From Triticum aestivum (lineage: Eukaryota > Streptophyta > Magnoliopsida > Poales > Poaceae): DNA of 64,000 nt. Under the pieces are notes generated by a model. That model was not told the DNA's origin. It worked only from the letters and a program-made list of their open reading frames with translations, and did not search any database. The stretch lies in the NCBI RefSeq assembly GCF_018294505.1, contig NC_057814.1, positions 292,694,604 to 292,758,603 of the forward strand. Reading direction: 5' to 3'. Made by a program: the position numbers and the translations under genes. Of the stretch, positions 45,050-55,700 are shown piece after piece (position 1 is the stretch's first letter; every line of letters starts with the position of its first letter).

Positions 45050-47277
45050 GCTCTCCATGACGAGGAGGGAGTAGTTCACCCTCGGGGTTGAGGGTATGTA
45101 CCAGTAGCTATGTGTTTGATCTCTCTCTCTCTCTCGTGTTCTTGATTTGGCACAATCTTGATGTACCACGAGCTTTGCTAATATTCAAGGACAACCAAGC
45201 ATCTAAGCTTGGGGATGCCCCGGATGGCATCCCCTCTTTCGTCTTTGTTCATCGGTAACTTTACTTGGGGTTATATTTTTATTCACCACATGATATGTGT
45301 TTTGCTTGGAGCATCATTTTATTTTATTTTGTTTTGCTTGCTGTTTGAATAAAATATTAAGATCTGAAATTCTTAAATGTTAGAGAGTCTTCACATAGTT
45401 ACATAATTATTTAACTACTAATTGATCTTCACTTATATCTTCTGGAGTAGTTTGTCATTTGCTCTAGTGCTTCACTTATATCTTTTTAGAGCACGACGGT
45501 ATTTTTATTTTGTAGAAATTGTTGAACTCTCATGCTTCACTTATATCATTTTGAGAGTCTTTAAACAGCATGGTAATTTGCTTTTGTTATGAATTTAGTC
45601 CTAATATGATAGGCATCCAAGAGGGATAAAATAAAAGCTTTCATATAAAGTGCATTGAATACTATGAGAAGTTTGATTCCTTATGATTGTTTTGAGATAT
45701 GAAGATGGTGATATTAGAGTCATGCTAGTGAGTAATTGTGAATTTGAGAAATACTTGTGTTAAGGTTTGTGAGTCCCGTAGCATGCACGTATGGTGAACC
45801 GTTCTGTAACGAAGTTGGAGTATGAGATATTTTTTGATTGTCTTCCTTATGAGTGGCGGTCGGGGACGAGCGATGGTCATTTCCTACCAATCTATCCCCC
45901 TAGGAGCATGTGTGTAGTACTTTGTTTCGATGACTAATAGATTTTTGCAATAAGTATGTGAGTTCTTTATGACTAATGTTGAGTCCATGGACTATACGCA
46001 CTCTCACCCTTCCACCATTGCTAGCCTCTCTTGTGCCGCGCAACTTTCGCCGGTACCATACACCCCCCATATACCTTCCTGAAAACAGCCACCATACCTA
46101 CATATTATGGCATTTCCATAGCCATTCCGAGATATATTGCCATGCAACTTTTCATCGTTCCGTCTTATTATGACACGCATCACCATTGTCGTATTGCTTT
46201 GCATGATCATGTAGTTGACATCGTATTTGTGGCAAAGCCACCGTTCATAATTCTTTCATACATGTCACTCTTGATTCATTGCACATCCCGGTACACTGCC
46301 GGAGACATTCATATAGAGTCATATTTTGTTCTAAGTATCGAGTTGTAATTCTTGAGTTGTAAAGTAAATAAAAGTGTGCTGACCTTCATTATTAGAGCAT
46401 TGTCCCATGTGAGGAAAAAAAGAGAAGGCCCCAAAAAATGAGAGAAAAAGAGAGAAGTGGCAATGCTACTATCCTTTTACCACACTTGTGCTTCAAAGTA
46501 GCACCATGATCTTCATGATAGAGAGTCTCCTATGTTGTCACTTTCATATACTAGTGGGAATTTTTCATTATAGAACTTGGCTTGTATATTCCAACGATGG
46601 GCTTCCTCAAATTGCCCTAGGTCTTCATGAGCAAGCAAGTTGGATGCACACCCACTTAGTTTCTTTTTGAGCTTTCATAAACTTACAGCTCTAGTGCATC
46701 TGTTGCATGGCAATCCCTACTCACTCACATTGATATCTATTGATGGGCATCTCCATAGCCCGTTGATACGCCTAGTTGATGTGAGACTATCCCCCTCTTT
46801 TTGTCTTCTCCACAACCACCTTCTATTCCACCTAGAGTACTATGTCCATGCCTCACGCTCATGTATTGCGTGAAAGTTGAAAAAGTTTGAGAACATCAAA
46901 AGTATGAAACAATTGCTTGGCTTGTCATCGGGGTTGCGCAAGATTTGAGTATTTTGTGTGGTGAAGATGGAGCATAGCCATACTATATGATTTTGTAGGG
47001 ATAAGCTTTCTTTGGCCATGTTATTTTGAGAAGACATAATTGCCTTGTTAGTATGCCATAATAAATTTACCATTGTATTGGGTGTGTTGGGGACACAAGA
47101 GACTCTTTGTTATTTGGTTGCAGGGTTGTTTGAGAGAGACCATCTTCATCCTACGCCTCTCACTGATTGATAAACCTTAGGTCGTCCACTTGAGGGAAAT
47201 TTGCTACTGTCCTACAAAACTCTGTGCTTGGAGGCCCAACACGAGTCTATAAGAAGAAGGTTGCGTTGTAGACATCA
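45050..47277 (+). mobile_element. Element Z, remaining part: LTR, internal fragment, LTR end
   Basis: The LTR continues to about 45180, then internal-type DNA follows, including the GGGGATGCC hairpin at about 45208-45231 that also occurs in Y. From about 47047 the sequence is again an LTR end, closing with GTAGACATCA at 47277. I see no coding region; short open frames are chance. Boundaries inside are approximate. Confidence 0.65.
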
Positions 47278-47282
47278 GACAG

Positions 47283-48138
47283 CACCAAAATAAAACATAC
47301 AACTCAGACCAATCTATATCATCAATCAACCCAAAAGACAAAGGAAAACTGCTCAAAACATCATAGGATGGCAACACATCATTGGATCATAATATGTGGC
47401 ATAAAGCACCATATTCAAGTAGGGGATTATAGCGGGTGTGGGAGAGTGGACCGCGTAAAAGAGATGAGGATGGTGATGATGATGGTGATGTTGATGAAGA
47501 CGATCACTGCGGCGATGGTTCCCCCGATGGCACTCCGGTGCCACCAAGAGAGAGGGGAGCGGTTCTCCCCATTGTGCTTTGTCCTCCATGGCCTCCCCCT
47601 TAGATGGGGTAAGGTTCTCCCTCTGGTCCTTGGCCTCCATGGCGATGGTGGCCCCTCCGGCTTCCTCCTCCATGGCCTCCGGTGATGTTGGCCCCCTCCG
47701 GCAGGCTGCCAAAGAGGGCCTAGATTGGTTTTTCGTGGCTACAGAGGCTTACGGTGGCAGAACTCCCGATCTAGGTTTATTTCTGGGGGTTTTGGTATTT
47801 ATAGGAATTTTTGGCATCGGTCTCACTTCAAGGGGGTCCACGAGGCGCCCACAAGGTCGAAGCACCCTCCCGCGGGGTAGGGCGCACTCCCCGACCTTGT
47901 GGAGGCCTCGTGGCTCTTCTGGCCCAGCTCTTTTGCTTCGGGGGCTTCTTCTGGTCCATAAAAAATCACCGTAAAATTTCAGGTCATTTGGACTCCGTTT
48001 GATATTCCTTTTCTGCAAAACTCAAAAACAAGGAAAAAACAGAAACTAGCACTGGGCTCTAGGTTAATAGGTTAGTCCCAAAAATCATATAAAATAGCAT
48101 GAATACTTCATAATTATAGATATGTTGGAGACGTATCA
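47283..48138 (-). mobile_element. Element Y 5' LTR, 5' portion
   Basis: Starts TGATACGTCTCCAACATATC on the minus strand at 48138 and continues to the break made by Z. Its end joins 14449 when Z is removed, as shown by the intact copy at 6245-7144. Confidence 0.85.
47795..47804 (-). promoter_or_regulatory. TATA box of element Y 5' LTR
   Basis: The minus strand reads CTATAAATAC about 335 bases into the LTR. Confidence 0.55.
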
Positions 48139-48144
48139 CCCCCC

Positions 48145-48693
48145 TGTCGTGGTTCTAAGTCTGACAGTAGAATAGGGGGTAGGGATGTAGAGGCAAGATC
48201 CTAGCTATGGAGAAGTTGTACGCACGAGTTTTACGAGTTCAGGCCCTTCTCGGAGGAAGTAACAGCCCTACGTCTCGATGCCCAGAGGCGGTCGACTGGA
48301 TTATATCCGTGTGTGTTACGGGGGTGCGAACCCTTGTGCCAGTGGAGGAGGGTGGCTTATATAGAGTGCGCCAGAACCCCAGCCAGCCCACGTTACAAGG
48401 AGTTCAATGTTCATCAAGAAGGAGCGTTACAGGTAACGTCCGTAATAAAGTGTTATAAATGGCTATTAAGTCTAGGAGTTAATGCCCGACCGTTGCTGTG
48501 TAGAGTGGCTTTAGGTCTTCTGTCCGTCGAGTGTTTCTTGTTACGGTCGAGTGACCTTGATTCCTCCGAGTGGAAATGTTTCTGGTCGAGTGGATGATGG
48601 AACCCCTCGAATGCTTCTGGCTTTAGAGTGATGTCCTTGGGGAGGGTATTTAGGTCGGGCCTGTGACCCTACCCTAGGTACATGTCCTCATCA
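48145..48693 (-). mobile_element. Element X 3' LTR (549 bp)
   Basis: On the minus strand it starts TGATGAGGACATGTACC at 48693 and ends AGAACCACGACA at 48145. A polypurine tract adjoins it. The partner LTR lies outside the window, so the length is set by the TG/CA ends only. Confidence 0.8.
48356..48365 (-). promoter_or_regulatory. TATA box of element X LTR
   Basis: The minus strand reads TCTATATAAG about 330 bases into the LTR. Confidence 0.55.
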
Positions 48694-48708
48694 TTAGCCC
48701 CCGAATGG
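48694..48708 (-). other. Polypurine tract of element X
   Basis: The minus strand reads CCATTCGGGGGCTAA next to the 3' LTR, similar to the GGGGCTAC at the same place in D. Confidence 0.7.
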
Positions 48709-49235
48709 ATCAGGGTTTGAGTGGAGAAGGAGTTGAAAATACTTCCGACTCATTTTTCGCGCTTCGGGTGTGTCTTGTTTTGGATCAACAAACCGAGGTG
48801 GTGACACCAACTTCTTTTTCAGTCGCCTTGATCCATTCCTGATTTTGTTGAGTGAACTTTTGCTGGAAGAGGTCTGAGTGCTAATGTGGAGGAGATCTTC
48901 CGTCTGACAAGTTGTTCTGCTGCCCGCGGATCTCGCGGGATTCGAATTTCGGGAAGCGCGCGGGGCGGAGGAGGCCGCAGTAATCGGGCTGGATAAGGCA
49001 AGGCCGCCTCGATTCCCGTGCCACCTTTTTTGCCACGTATCGCGCGCACGACTGTTGCGGGATTTGATAAGATCGCCCAGGCCTACAGGTCAGTCACTCG
49101 GAAGCAACCCCATATAAGGCGTCAGACCGGGGTTTTTGAACAGTGCGTCCTCATTCTTCTTCTCCCTTCTCAGTTTCCCCACTGCGCCTGCTCCTGCTCC
49201 AGCGCCGCCGCTCCGTTCGAGCTCCGTCCGCGGCG
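48709..49235 (+). promoter_or_regulatory. 5' flank and presumed promoter of the antisense gene in X
   Basis: Non-coding sequence. A TATA-like CATATAAGG lies at 49111-49119, followed about 30-60 bases later by a C/T-rich stretch (TTCTTCTTCTCCCTTCTC) typical of plant transcription starts and leaders. The ATG is at 49236. Confidence 0.45.
49111..49119 (+). promoter_or_regulatory. TATA-like box of the antisense gene in X
   Basis: CATATAAGG lies 117 bases before the proposed ATG. It is on the strand opposite to the element's genomic RNA. Confidence 0.45.
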
Positions 49236-50226
49236 ATGGGGAAAGAAAAAGACGGTGGCTCTGGAGCGCGCGAAGAAGGCGACGGCGAAGGGGAAAAAGT
49301 CCAGCCGGGGCGGATCCTCGTCGCGGTCCGGTTTGCCGCGCGGCTGGATCCAGGGCGACTGGATCCGGTCGACGATCCGCCAAGACGACCTCGACGATGT
49401 GGCGGAGGAGGGGCTGATTCCTCACGGATCGGCGCGGCTCCCAGAGGATGAGACCGAACCTCGACCGCGGGAGGGTGAGTGCGTCCTCCTCGCCACTCAC
49501 ATCAACCGTGCATTTTCTTTGCCTCCGCATCCTTTTTTCCGAGCTTTCTTGGATTTCTTTGGAGCACAACTTCATCACTTTTCCCCCAACACCATCGTGT
49601 ATCTTGCTGCTTTCGTGTCTCTGTGCGAAAATTTCTTGGGTTGTCGACCACACTGGGGTCTCTTCAAGCACATTTTCACGTGTCGCTCCCAGTCGGTCAA
49701 AAAGGCCAACCCGAGTGATGAGAGGACCCAAGTGATCCAGATGTGTGGGGGTCTTGGGATTCAGATGAGGGGTAAGAGCTCTTTCCCAGCCATAATTCTT
49801 CCTGAGTCGGTACGAGGGTGGCAGTCGACCTGGTTTTACTGCAAAGACCAGCCGACTCCAGGTCAGTCGACTGGACTTCCTCCTTTTTCTATGGCTCGCA
49901 TAGAGAAGCCCTCCGCCTTGAAAGTGACTCCAGGGGAGAAAGCGGAGGTGAAAGTGCTGGTTGAGCGAGTGGTCCATCTCATCCGTGAGGGTGTAACTGG
50001 AATGGATCTGCTAGAAGTCTTTCTCAGACGACGCATTCATCCACTTCAAGCTCGCGACCATCCGATGTGGATGTACTCGGGCATTGAAGATTCCACTCGG
50101 GTGCACCCAGAAGAAGTTAACAAGGATATGGTGGAGAAGTGGTTGAGGAGTATCACTGGCAACAAGGATAACCCCAGAGGAGCCAGGAGAATCCCTCCAC
50201 TTGACCAATCCTATGAACCAGACAAG

Positions 50227-50317
50227 GTCCGATTCTGAATTACTGAGTGTCATATTGATTTAACATGCAACTGTTTATGCTTCACCGACTGACTTTGTCT
50301 TGCTTGTTTTCTTCTAG
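50227..50317 (+). other. Intron 1 of the X antisense gene (91 bp)
   Basis: Phase 0: AAG|GTCCGA at the donor and TTCTTCTAG|GCC at the acceptor, with a long pyrimidine tract. The join gives DKALTKMYSMPNG. Confidence 0.8.
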
Positions 50318-50676
50318 GCCCTTACTAAAATGTATTCGATGCCCAACGGAGAGCAGGAGCAGGACCCGAAGGGGGAGGCAAGCGGAGGTGAGAGCGGCGA
50401 GTGGCATTCCGACGGAGAGGGGGACGAGGAGAGCGACGACCGGAGTGACGAAGAAGAGGTCGACTCTCCTCCCCGCAGGGAAAGGCGATCCAAACTTACT
50501 CATGACCCGGCGAGCGCCCGTGACAAGGCGACCGTTCAGAACGGGTAGTCGTCAAAGCGTCCTCGGACGTCCTCTTCGGCACCAACTGAAAAGGCTCCAA
50601 AGCAGTCCAAGGTTGTAGTGCAGAAGACTCGGAAGGCGCTGCCGAGAATCAAAATTGACGTTCCTGTTGCTTCTGC

Positions 50677-50762
50677 GTGAGTGTTCTTCTTTCGCTTTTA
50701 CTCGATGTTCTGTGTTGTTTATTTTCCCCTTGGTTTGACCGAATGAATCTTGAAACTGGTAG
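50677..50762 (+). other. Intron 2 of the X antisense gene (86 bp)
   Basis: Phase 2: donor GC|GTGAGT, acceptor ACTGGTAG|T. The split codon becomes Ala and the frame stays open. It has the same phase as the single intron of D and may be the same intron. Confidence 0.75.
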
Positions 50763-50836
50763 TGCCGCTACCTCCGGGACCTCTGCTTATAAAAACAAGG
50801 ACGAGGAAATGGAAGATGCGGTCACCTCCAATCCGG

Positions 50837-50927
50837 GTACAATCTTCGTGATTTTGTCTACCTTTGTCGATTGAACTGTGATATATCCAATCGGGTGATG
50901 AAATTTTGGCGACTGATCTTTTTACAG
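50837..50927 (+). other. Intron 3 of the X antisense gene (91 bp)
   Basis: Phase 1: donor CCGG|GTACAA, acceptor CTTTTTACAG|CT. The split codon becomes Ala, followed by LNVIDLPDDDEDEP. Confidence 0.8.
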
Positions 50928-51309
50928 CTCTCAACGTCATTGACCTCCCCGACGACGATGAGGACGAGCCACAGAGGCCCTTGGGGAGAAGAAACAGGAA
51001 AACGTCCGCTGGCAAGACGCTTCAGTCGACGCGATGGCGGAACCGGTAGTTCAGGACGCCGGCGATGCCAATCGGACTTCCGTCTCCTTCGCCATACCGC
51101 TGTCGAGTGCTCGGCCTTCCGCGTCAGCTGCACAGGCTCCCGCCGATCCACCTTCACTTTTTTCTACACATCACGTCCCAGAGGACCAAGTGGGTGCTGC
51201 CAAAGAGGCTATACGCCAGGCGGGCATTATGATGGAGAAGGTGAAGATGGTGCGGGAAGCCAGCCAAGCTGCTTATGATGCCAGCTCCACTCTCTAGAGC
51301 AATGTCCAG

Positions 51310-51943
51310 GTTAGCAGATTGCCTACCGACTCTTTTGGCTTGTTCTGTTAGGATATGGTACCTGAAAACTTTCTTTCAAAGAATCTTTTCATCTGTCTGC
51401 GCTTCGCATCTGTACACCCACTGGGTGTTTCGATTTGTCACTGAGCAAATCCGTACTCTGAGCTGAATTCGATGTTGTCGTCGATTGAATTTTTGAACCA
51501 GTGGGGACACGCTGAGTGCACCCACTGGGTGTAGTCCCCGAGACTATGGTGGACTGCGGGCAGTCGATTGTAGTCTTGGAATTTGAATTTCTTCACTCGG
51601 TCTGGTCGGGCCATGTCGAGTGGAACTTTGAACCAGTGGGGGCACACTGAGTGCACCCACTGGGTGTACTCCCCGAGACCGTGGTCGACTGCTGGCAGTC
51701 GACTATGGTCTGAAGACTCTGTTTGTTGCTTTCTCTCTTTTTTTGCACTCGTGCTGGACAGGCCTTGTCGAGTGTAAACTGAACCAGTGGGGGCACGCTA
51801 AGTGCACCCACTGGGTGTAGTCCCCGAGACTACTGTTGGATGTTTGATTCGGCAGTAGTCTTAGAATTTGTTAGCTTTATCCTTTTATCTCTCCGAACTA
51901 ACCAATCTTTTCACCTGTCGACTGACCTGCTCTTTGGTTGCAG
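51310..51943 (+). other. Intron 4 of the X antisense gene (634 bp)
   Basis: Phase 0: donor CCAG|GTTAGC, acceptor TTTGGTTGCAG|AAA. It is the only long intron and holds three diverged repeat units. Confidence 0.75.
51497..51838. repeat. Hairpin-bearing repeat units inside intron 4
   Basis: Three units begin at about 51497, 51632 and 51781. Each has GAACCAGTGGGG, then CACCCACTGGGTGTA, then CCCCGAGAC. CCAGTGGG and CCCACTGG are inverted copies, so each unit can fold. Confidence 0.75.
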
Positions 51944-52058
51944 AAATCTTGTGATCTTGGAGCTCGTTTTGCTGACCTGGAGAAGCAGCAGATCCAACTC
52001 AACCTCGATCTGGAGCTGGCCAAGACAGAACTGTAGAAAGCCAAGGATGATGCCGCTG

Positions 52059-52138
52059 GTAAGGAAGACCTGTCGACTGAGTTATCCCTGAACCAGATTT
52101 CATTCTACTTTTTCTGAATCAAGCATTATTTCTTTCAG
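52059..52138 (+). other. Intron 5 of the X antisense gene (80 bp)
   Basis: Phase 1: donor GCTG|GTAAGG, acceptor TTTCTTTCAG|AG. The split codon is Glu, and the coiled-coil frame continues. Confidence 0.85.
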
Positions 52139-52426
52139 AGAAACTGAACCAAGCTCTGGCGAAAAAGGATCAAGATCTGGCGGCCACGCAGAAAAAAGCT
52201 CATGAGAAAACCGTGCTCGCTAAACAGAAGTTGGCTTCAGTCGGCAAATTGGAGGAAGAAAACTCCAAGCTGAAAACTACCCTTGACGAAGCCAATAAGG
52301 AAGCGACTCGCCTGAAGAAGGACAAGGAAAATCTGAACAAGAAGATGGAAGGTATTGCCCGCGGGAGGAACGATCTGGAGAGTTATCTGGGAAGCCTTGC
52401 TAAGAAGTTGTTCGTCATGCTTGAAG

Positions 52427-52505
52427 GTGTTTTCTTTGATCCGACTGGTTTATTCTTGTCGACTCGACATATGATCATTGACTCACCCTTGAATTGTGCA
52501 TGCAG
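52427..52505 (+). other. Intron 6 of the X antisense gene (79 bp)
   Basis: Phase 1: donor GAAG|GTGTTT, acceptor TGCATGCAG|AG. The split codon is Glu, followed by FCRDFKEETGQ. Confidence 0.8.
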
Positions 52506-52727
52506 AGTTTTGCCGAGACTTCAAGGAAGAGACTGGGCAAATTGAACCAAGCTTGGACCCCATCAACTCTCCAATGAAGGACGAAGCTGCCATGAATGTG
52601 CTCCGACTGGAATCCCGCATCACTGGTGTTGTTGATTATCTCGCCCGACTGAAAGTCGCGATGTTGCGGATTGACACTGCTCTCTGGCCCATGGCAACAC
52701 TTCAGAATGACCTCGAGTCTATGATGG

Positions 52728-55700
52728 TGTAACGCCCACGATGCGGCTATATCTCCCACGTGTCGAGGCACGACTTAGAGGCATAACCGCATAGTGGTTT
52801 TGTCGCAAGAAGGGTCATCTTCACACAATCCCATGTAATGAACAAGAATGGGATAAAGAGTTGGCTTACAATCGCCACTTCACACAATACATAAATATCA
52901 TCACACATCATCCAAAATACAATCATATAGACCGACTACGGTCAAAAACCAGATGAAAATAAGACAACCCCAAATGCTAGATCCCCGATCGTCCCAACTG
53001 GGCTCCACTACTGATCATCAGGAAAAGACACATAGTAACGACCACGTTCCTCGTCGAACTCCCACTTGAGATCGACGCCATCATCTGCACTGGCATCATC
53101 GGCACCTGCAACTGTTTTGGTAGAATCTGTGAGTCACGGGGACTCAGCAATCTCACACCCGCGAGATCAAGACTATTTAAGCTTGTAGGAAAGGATGGTG
53201 CAAAGAGGTGGAGCTGCAGCGGCAAAAGCATATATGGTGGCTAACTTGCACAAATGAGAGCGAGAAGAGAAGCAACAGAACGGACGTCAACTAGCAATGA
53301 CAAAGAAGAGGTCCTGAACACCTACTTACGCCAGACATAACTCAGACCGTGTTCACTTCCCGGACTCCGCCGAGAAGAGACCATCACGGCTACACACGCA
53401 GTTGATGTATTTACTTGGGTCAAGTGACAAGTTATCTACAACTGGACATTAACAAATTCCCATCTGCCTCATAACCGCGGGCACGGCTTTCAAAAGATAA
53501 TACCCTGCAGGGGTGTCCCAACTTAGCCCATCATAAGCTCTCACGGTCAACGAAGGATAAACCTTCTCCCGGAAAGACCCGATCAGTCTCGGAATCCCGG
53601 TTTACAAGACATCTCGACAATGGTAAAACAAGACCAGCAAAGCCGCCCGAATGTGCCGACAAATCCCGATAGGAGCTGCACATATCTCGTTCTCAGGGCA
53701 CACCGGATTGTCCAAGCTTCCGATAGGCCAGCCCAGAGTTGCCCCTGGTGGCCACCGGCGACTGACAGTTTGGACCAATACTCAGAGGAGCACTGGCCCG
53801 GGGGTTTAAAATAAAGATGACCCTCGGGCTCTAGAAAACCCGGGGGAAAAAGGTATAGGTCGCAAATGGTAAAACCAAGGTTGGGCCTTGCTGGAGGAGT
53901 TTTATTCAAGGCGAACTGTCAAGGGGGTCCCATAAATCACCCGACCGCGTAAGGAACGCAAACTCAAGGAACATAATCCCGGTATAACAGTAACTAGGGC
54001 GACAAGAGTGGAAAAAAACACCAGGCATAAGGCCGAGCCTTCCACCCTTTACCAAAATATATAGATGCATTAATTAAATAAGAGATATTGTGATATCCCA
54101 ACATATCCATGTTCCGACAAGGAACAAACTTCAACTTCACCTGCAACTAGCAACGCTATAAGAGGGGCTGAGCAAAAGCGGTATCTTAGCCAAACAACGG
54201 GTTGCTAGGAAAGGATGGTTAGGGCTGACATGGCTAAAATGGGAGACATGAATATAGCAATTGATAGGTAGCGGAGCATGGCAATAGAGCGAACAACTAG
54301 CAAAGCAAAGATAGAAGTGATTTCGAGGGGTGGTCATCTTGCCTGCAAGGTTCTCAGAGTTGTCGAAAGCTTGATCCTCGTAAGCGTACTCAACAGGTTC
54401 CTCGTTCACGAACTCGTCTCCCGGCTCTACCCAAGACAAGAACACAAGCAACGGAACCACAATCAATCACGAGAAATGCACAAGCAACATGATGCAATAC
54501 ATGAATGATATGCAAGATATGATATGCGATGCATATGCGTGCTCCGGAAGAAAAATGATGAACAAGGCAGTAACTTGGCAAACCAAGCATGCCACTGGAA
54601 AGATGAGATGATTTCGGTCGAAATCGATATAAAGATCACCGGAAACGGATGCACGGTTTGCAAATGGCAAGCAAAACAAGAATGACACGAATCCGCGATA
54701 AACAGCAAGATAGCACTTAAAATGCAACAAGTAACAATGCTACAGCACCCTAACATAGCAAAAAAGCACATGGAAGTAATCTACAGGAGATGCTTGACAA
54801 ACGATGAGCACTGAGCTACGGCTAGTTCACAACATATCAAGCTCAAATAAGCATGGAAAAAGTGCAAAAGATTACAGGTTCACAGACTTGGTGAAAAACT
54901 GGACATGGCAGAAATCAGCATCAGGTAGCAATGTTCAGAGCACGAATTCAATATTCTACAGGAAATTAACATAGCAAAACAAGGCATGGTAGTGTTCTAC
55001 TAAATGCACATGACAAAAGTCCCTTACTGACCATAAGCCAAAAAGGACCAGAAGACATGATGGCAAGCATGTAAACATAGCAAGTTTCGTTATCAGGTTT
55101 CAGACTTAGCAGAAAACAGAGCATGGCAGAAATATTAATATGTAGGCCTATTTGTGAGCTTGATGCACTCACTACAGAGCAATGCATGACAAACCAAGCA
55201 TACCTACAGCAAGATGGCATGTTTATGAAGCTATCAATTGTAAGAACAATTGCATAGCATGTATGGGACAACTACAATAAGCTTGGCAAAATTGCATATC
55301 ATGTTAAGAATCTGCCAGAAATATTTTATAGCAGAAGTAGAGCAAGCTTTAGTCATTCTATGGCACTCCATAATTGCAAACAATTACAGAAATGGATGAA
55401 CTACAACTATAGCTACAAACCATCCTTACTAAACATCTCCAAAATACGCATGGATCTCTCTGTAGCATCAAGTTTACATGGCAACAAAATTACAGCAGAG
55501 AAGGACTTAGAGAAAACACTAAGTCCCTGAAATCAGAAATATTATGGGGCCTACTTTACATGCTTGTGCTAGTCACCACAGAGATCACCAAAATACATGG
55601 ACTATACCACTGGAAAGATGGCATGGCGTACTTCAAAACACATGTAGAGCTCATGCTCAAAAGATGCACAGATTAAATGATACAAAAATGACAAATCTCC

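Larger units (their letters stand above)
14450..47277 (+). mobile_element. Element Z: deletion derivative of a gypsy LTR element, split by element V
   Basis: It runs from TGATACGTCTCC at 14450 to GTAGACATCA ending at 47277, flanked by GACAG on both sides (14445-14449, 47278-47282). With element V removed about 2.7 kb remains: the start of an LTR, about 1.9 kb that resembles internal DNA, and an LTR end. I infer an internal deletion from one LTR into internal DNA and back into the other LTR. There are no coding regions. It lies inside the 5' LTR of Y, a related family. Confidence 0.8.
6245..48138 (-). mobile_element. Element Y: Athila-like gypsy LTR retrotransposon, internally deleted, split by nested insertions
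   Basis: On the minus strand the 5' LTR starts at 48138 (TGATACGTCTCC) and ends at 13794 (GGATTATCA), interrupted by element Z. A primer-binding site for tRNA-Asp follows, then non-coding internal DNA, then a truncated 3' LTR ending at 6245. Five C's on each side (6240-6244 and 48139-48143) fit a target-site duplication, although a C-run is weak evidence. About 3 kb of the element's own internal DNA remains, with no gag or pol, so it is a deletion derivative or non-autonomous. The Athila/Sabrina-like assignment rests on the PBS and remembered sequence. Confidence 0.8.

Noticed and set aside
45976..46348. Open frames of 65-105 codons in element Z
   Set aside because: They overlap in two frames in non-coding internal retrotransposon DNA and carry no motif.
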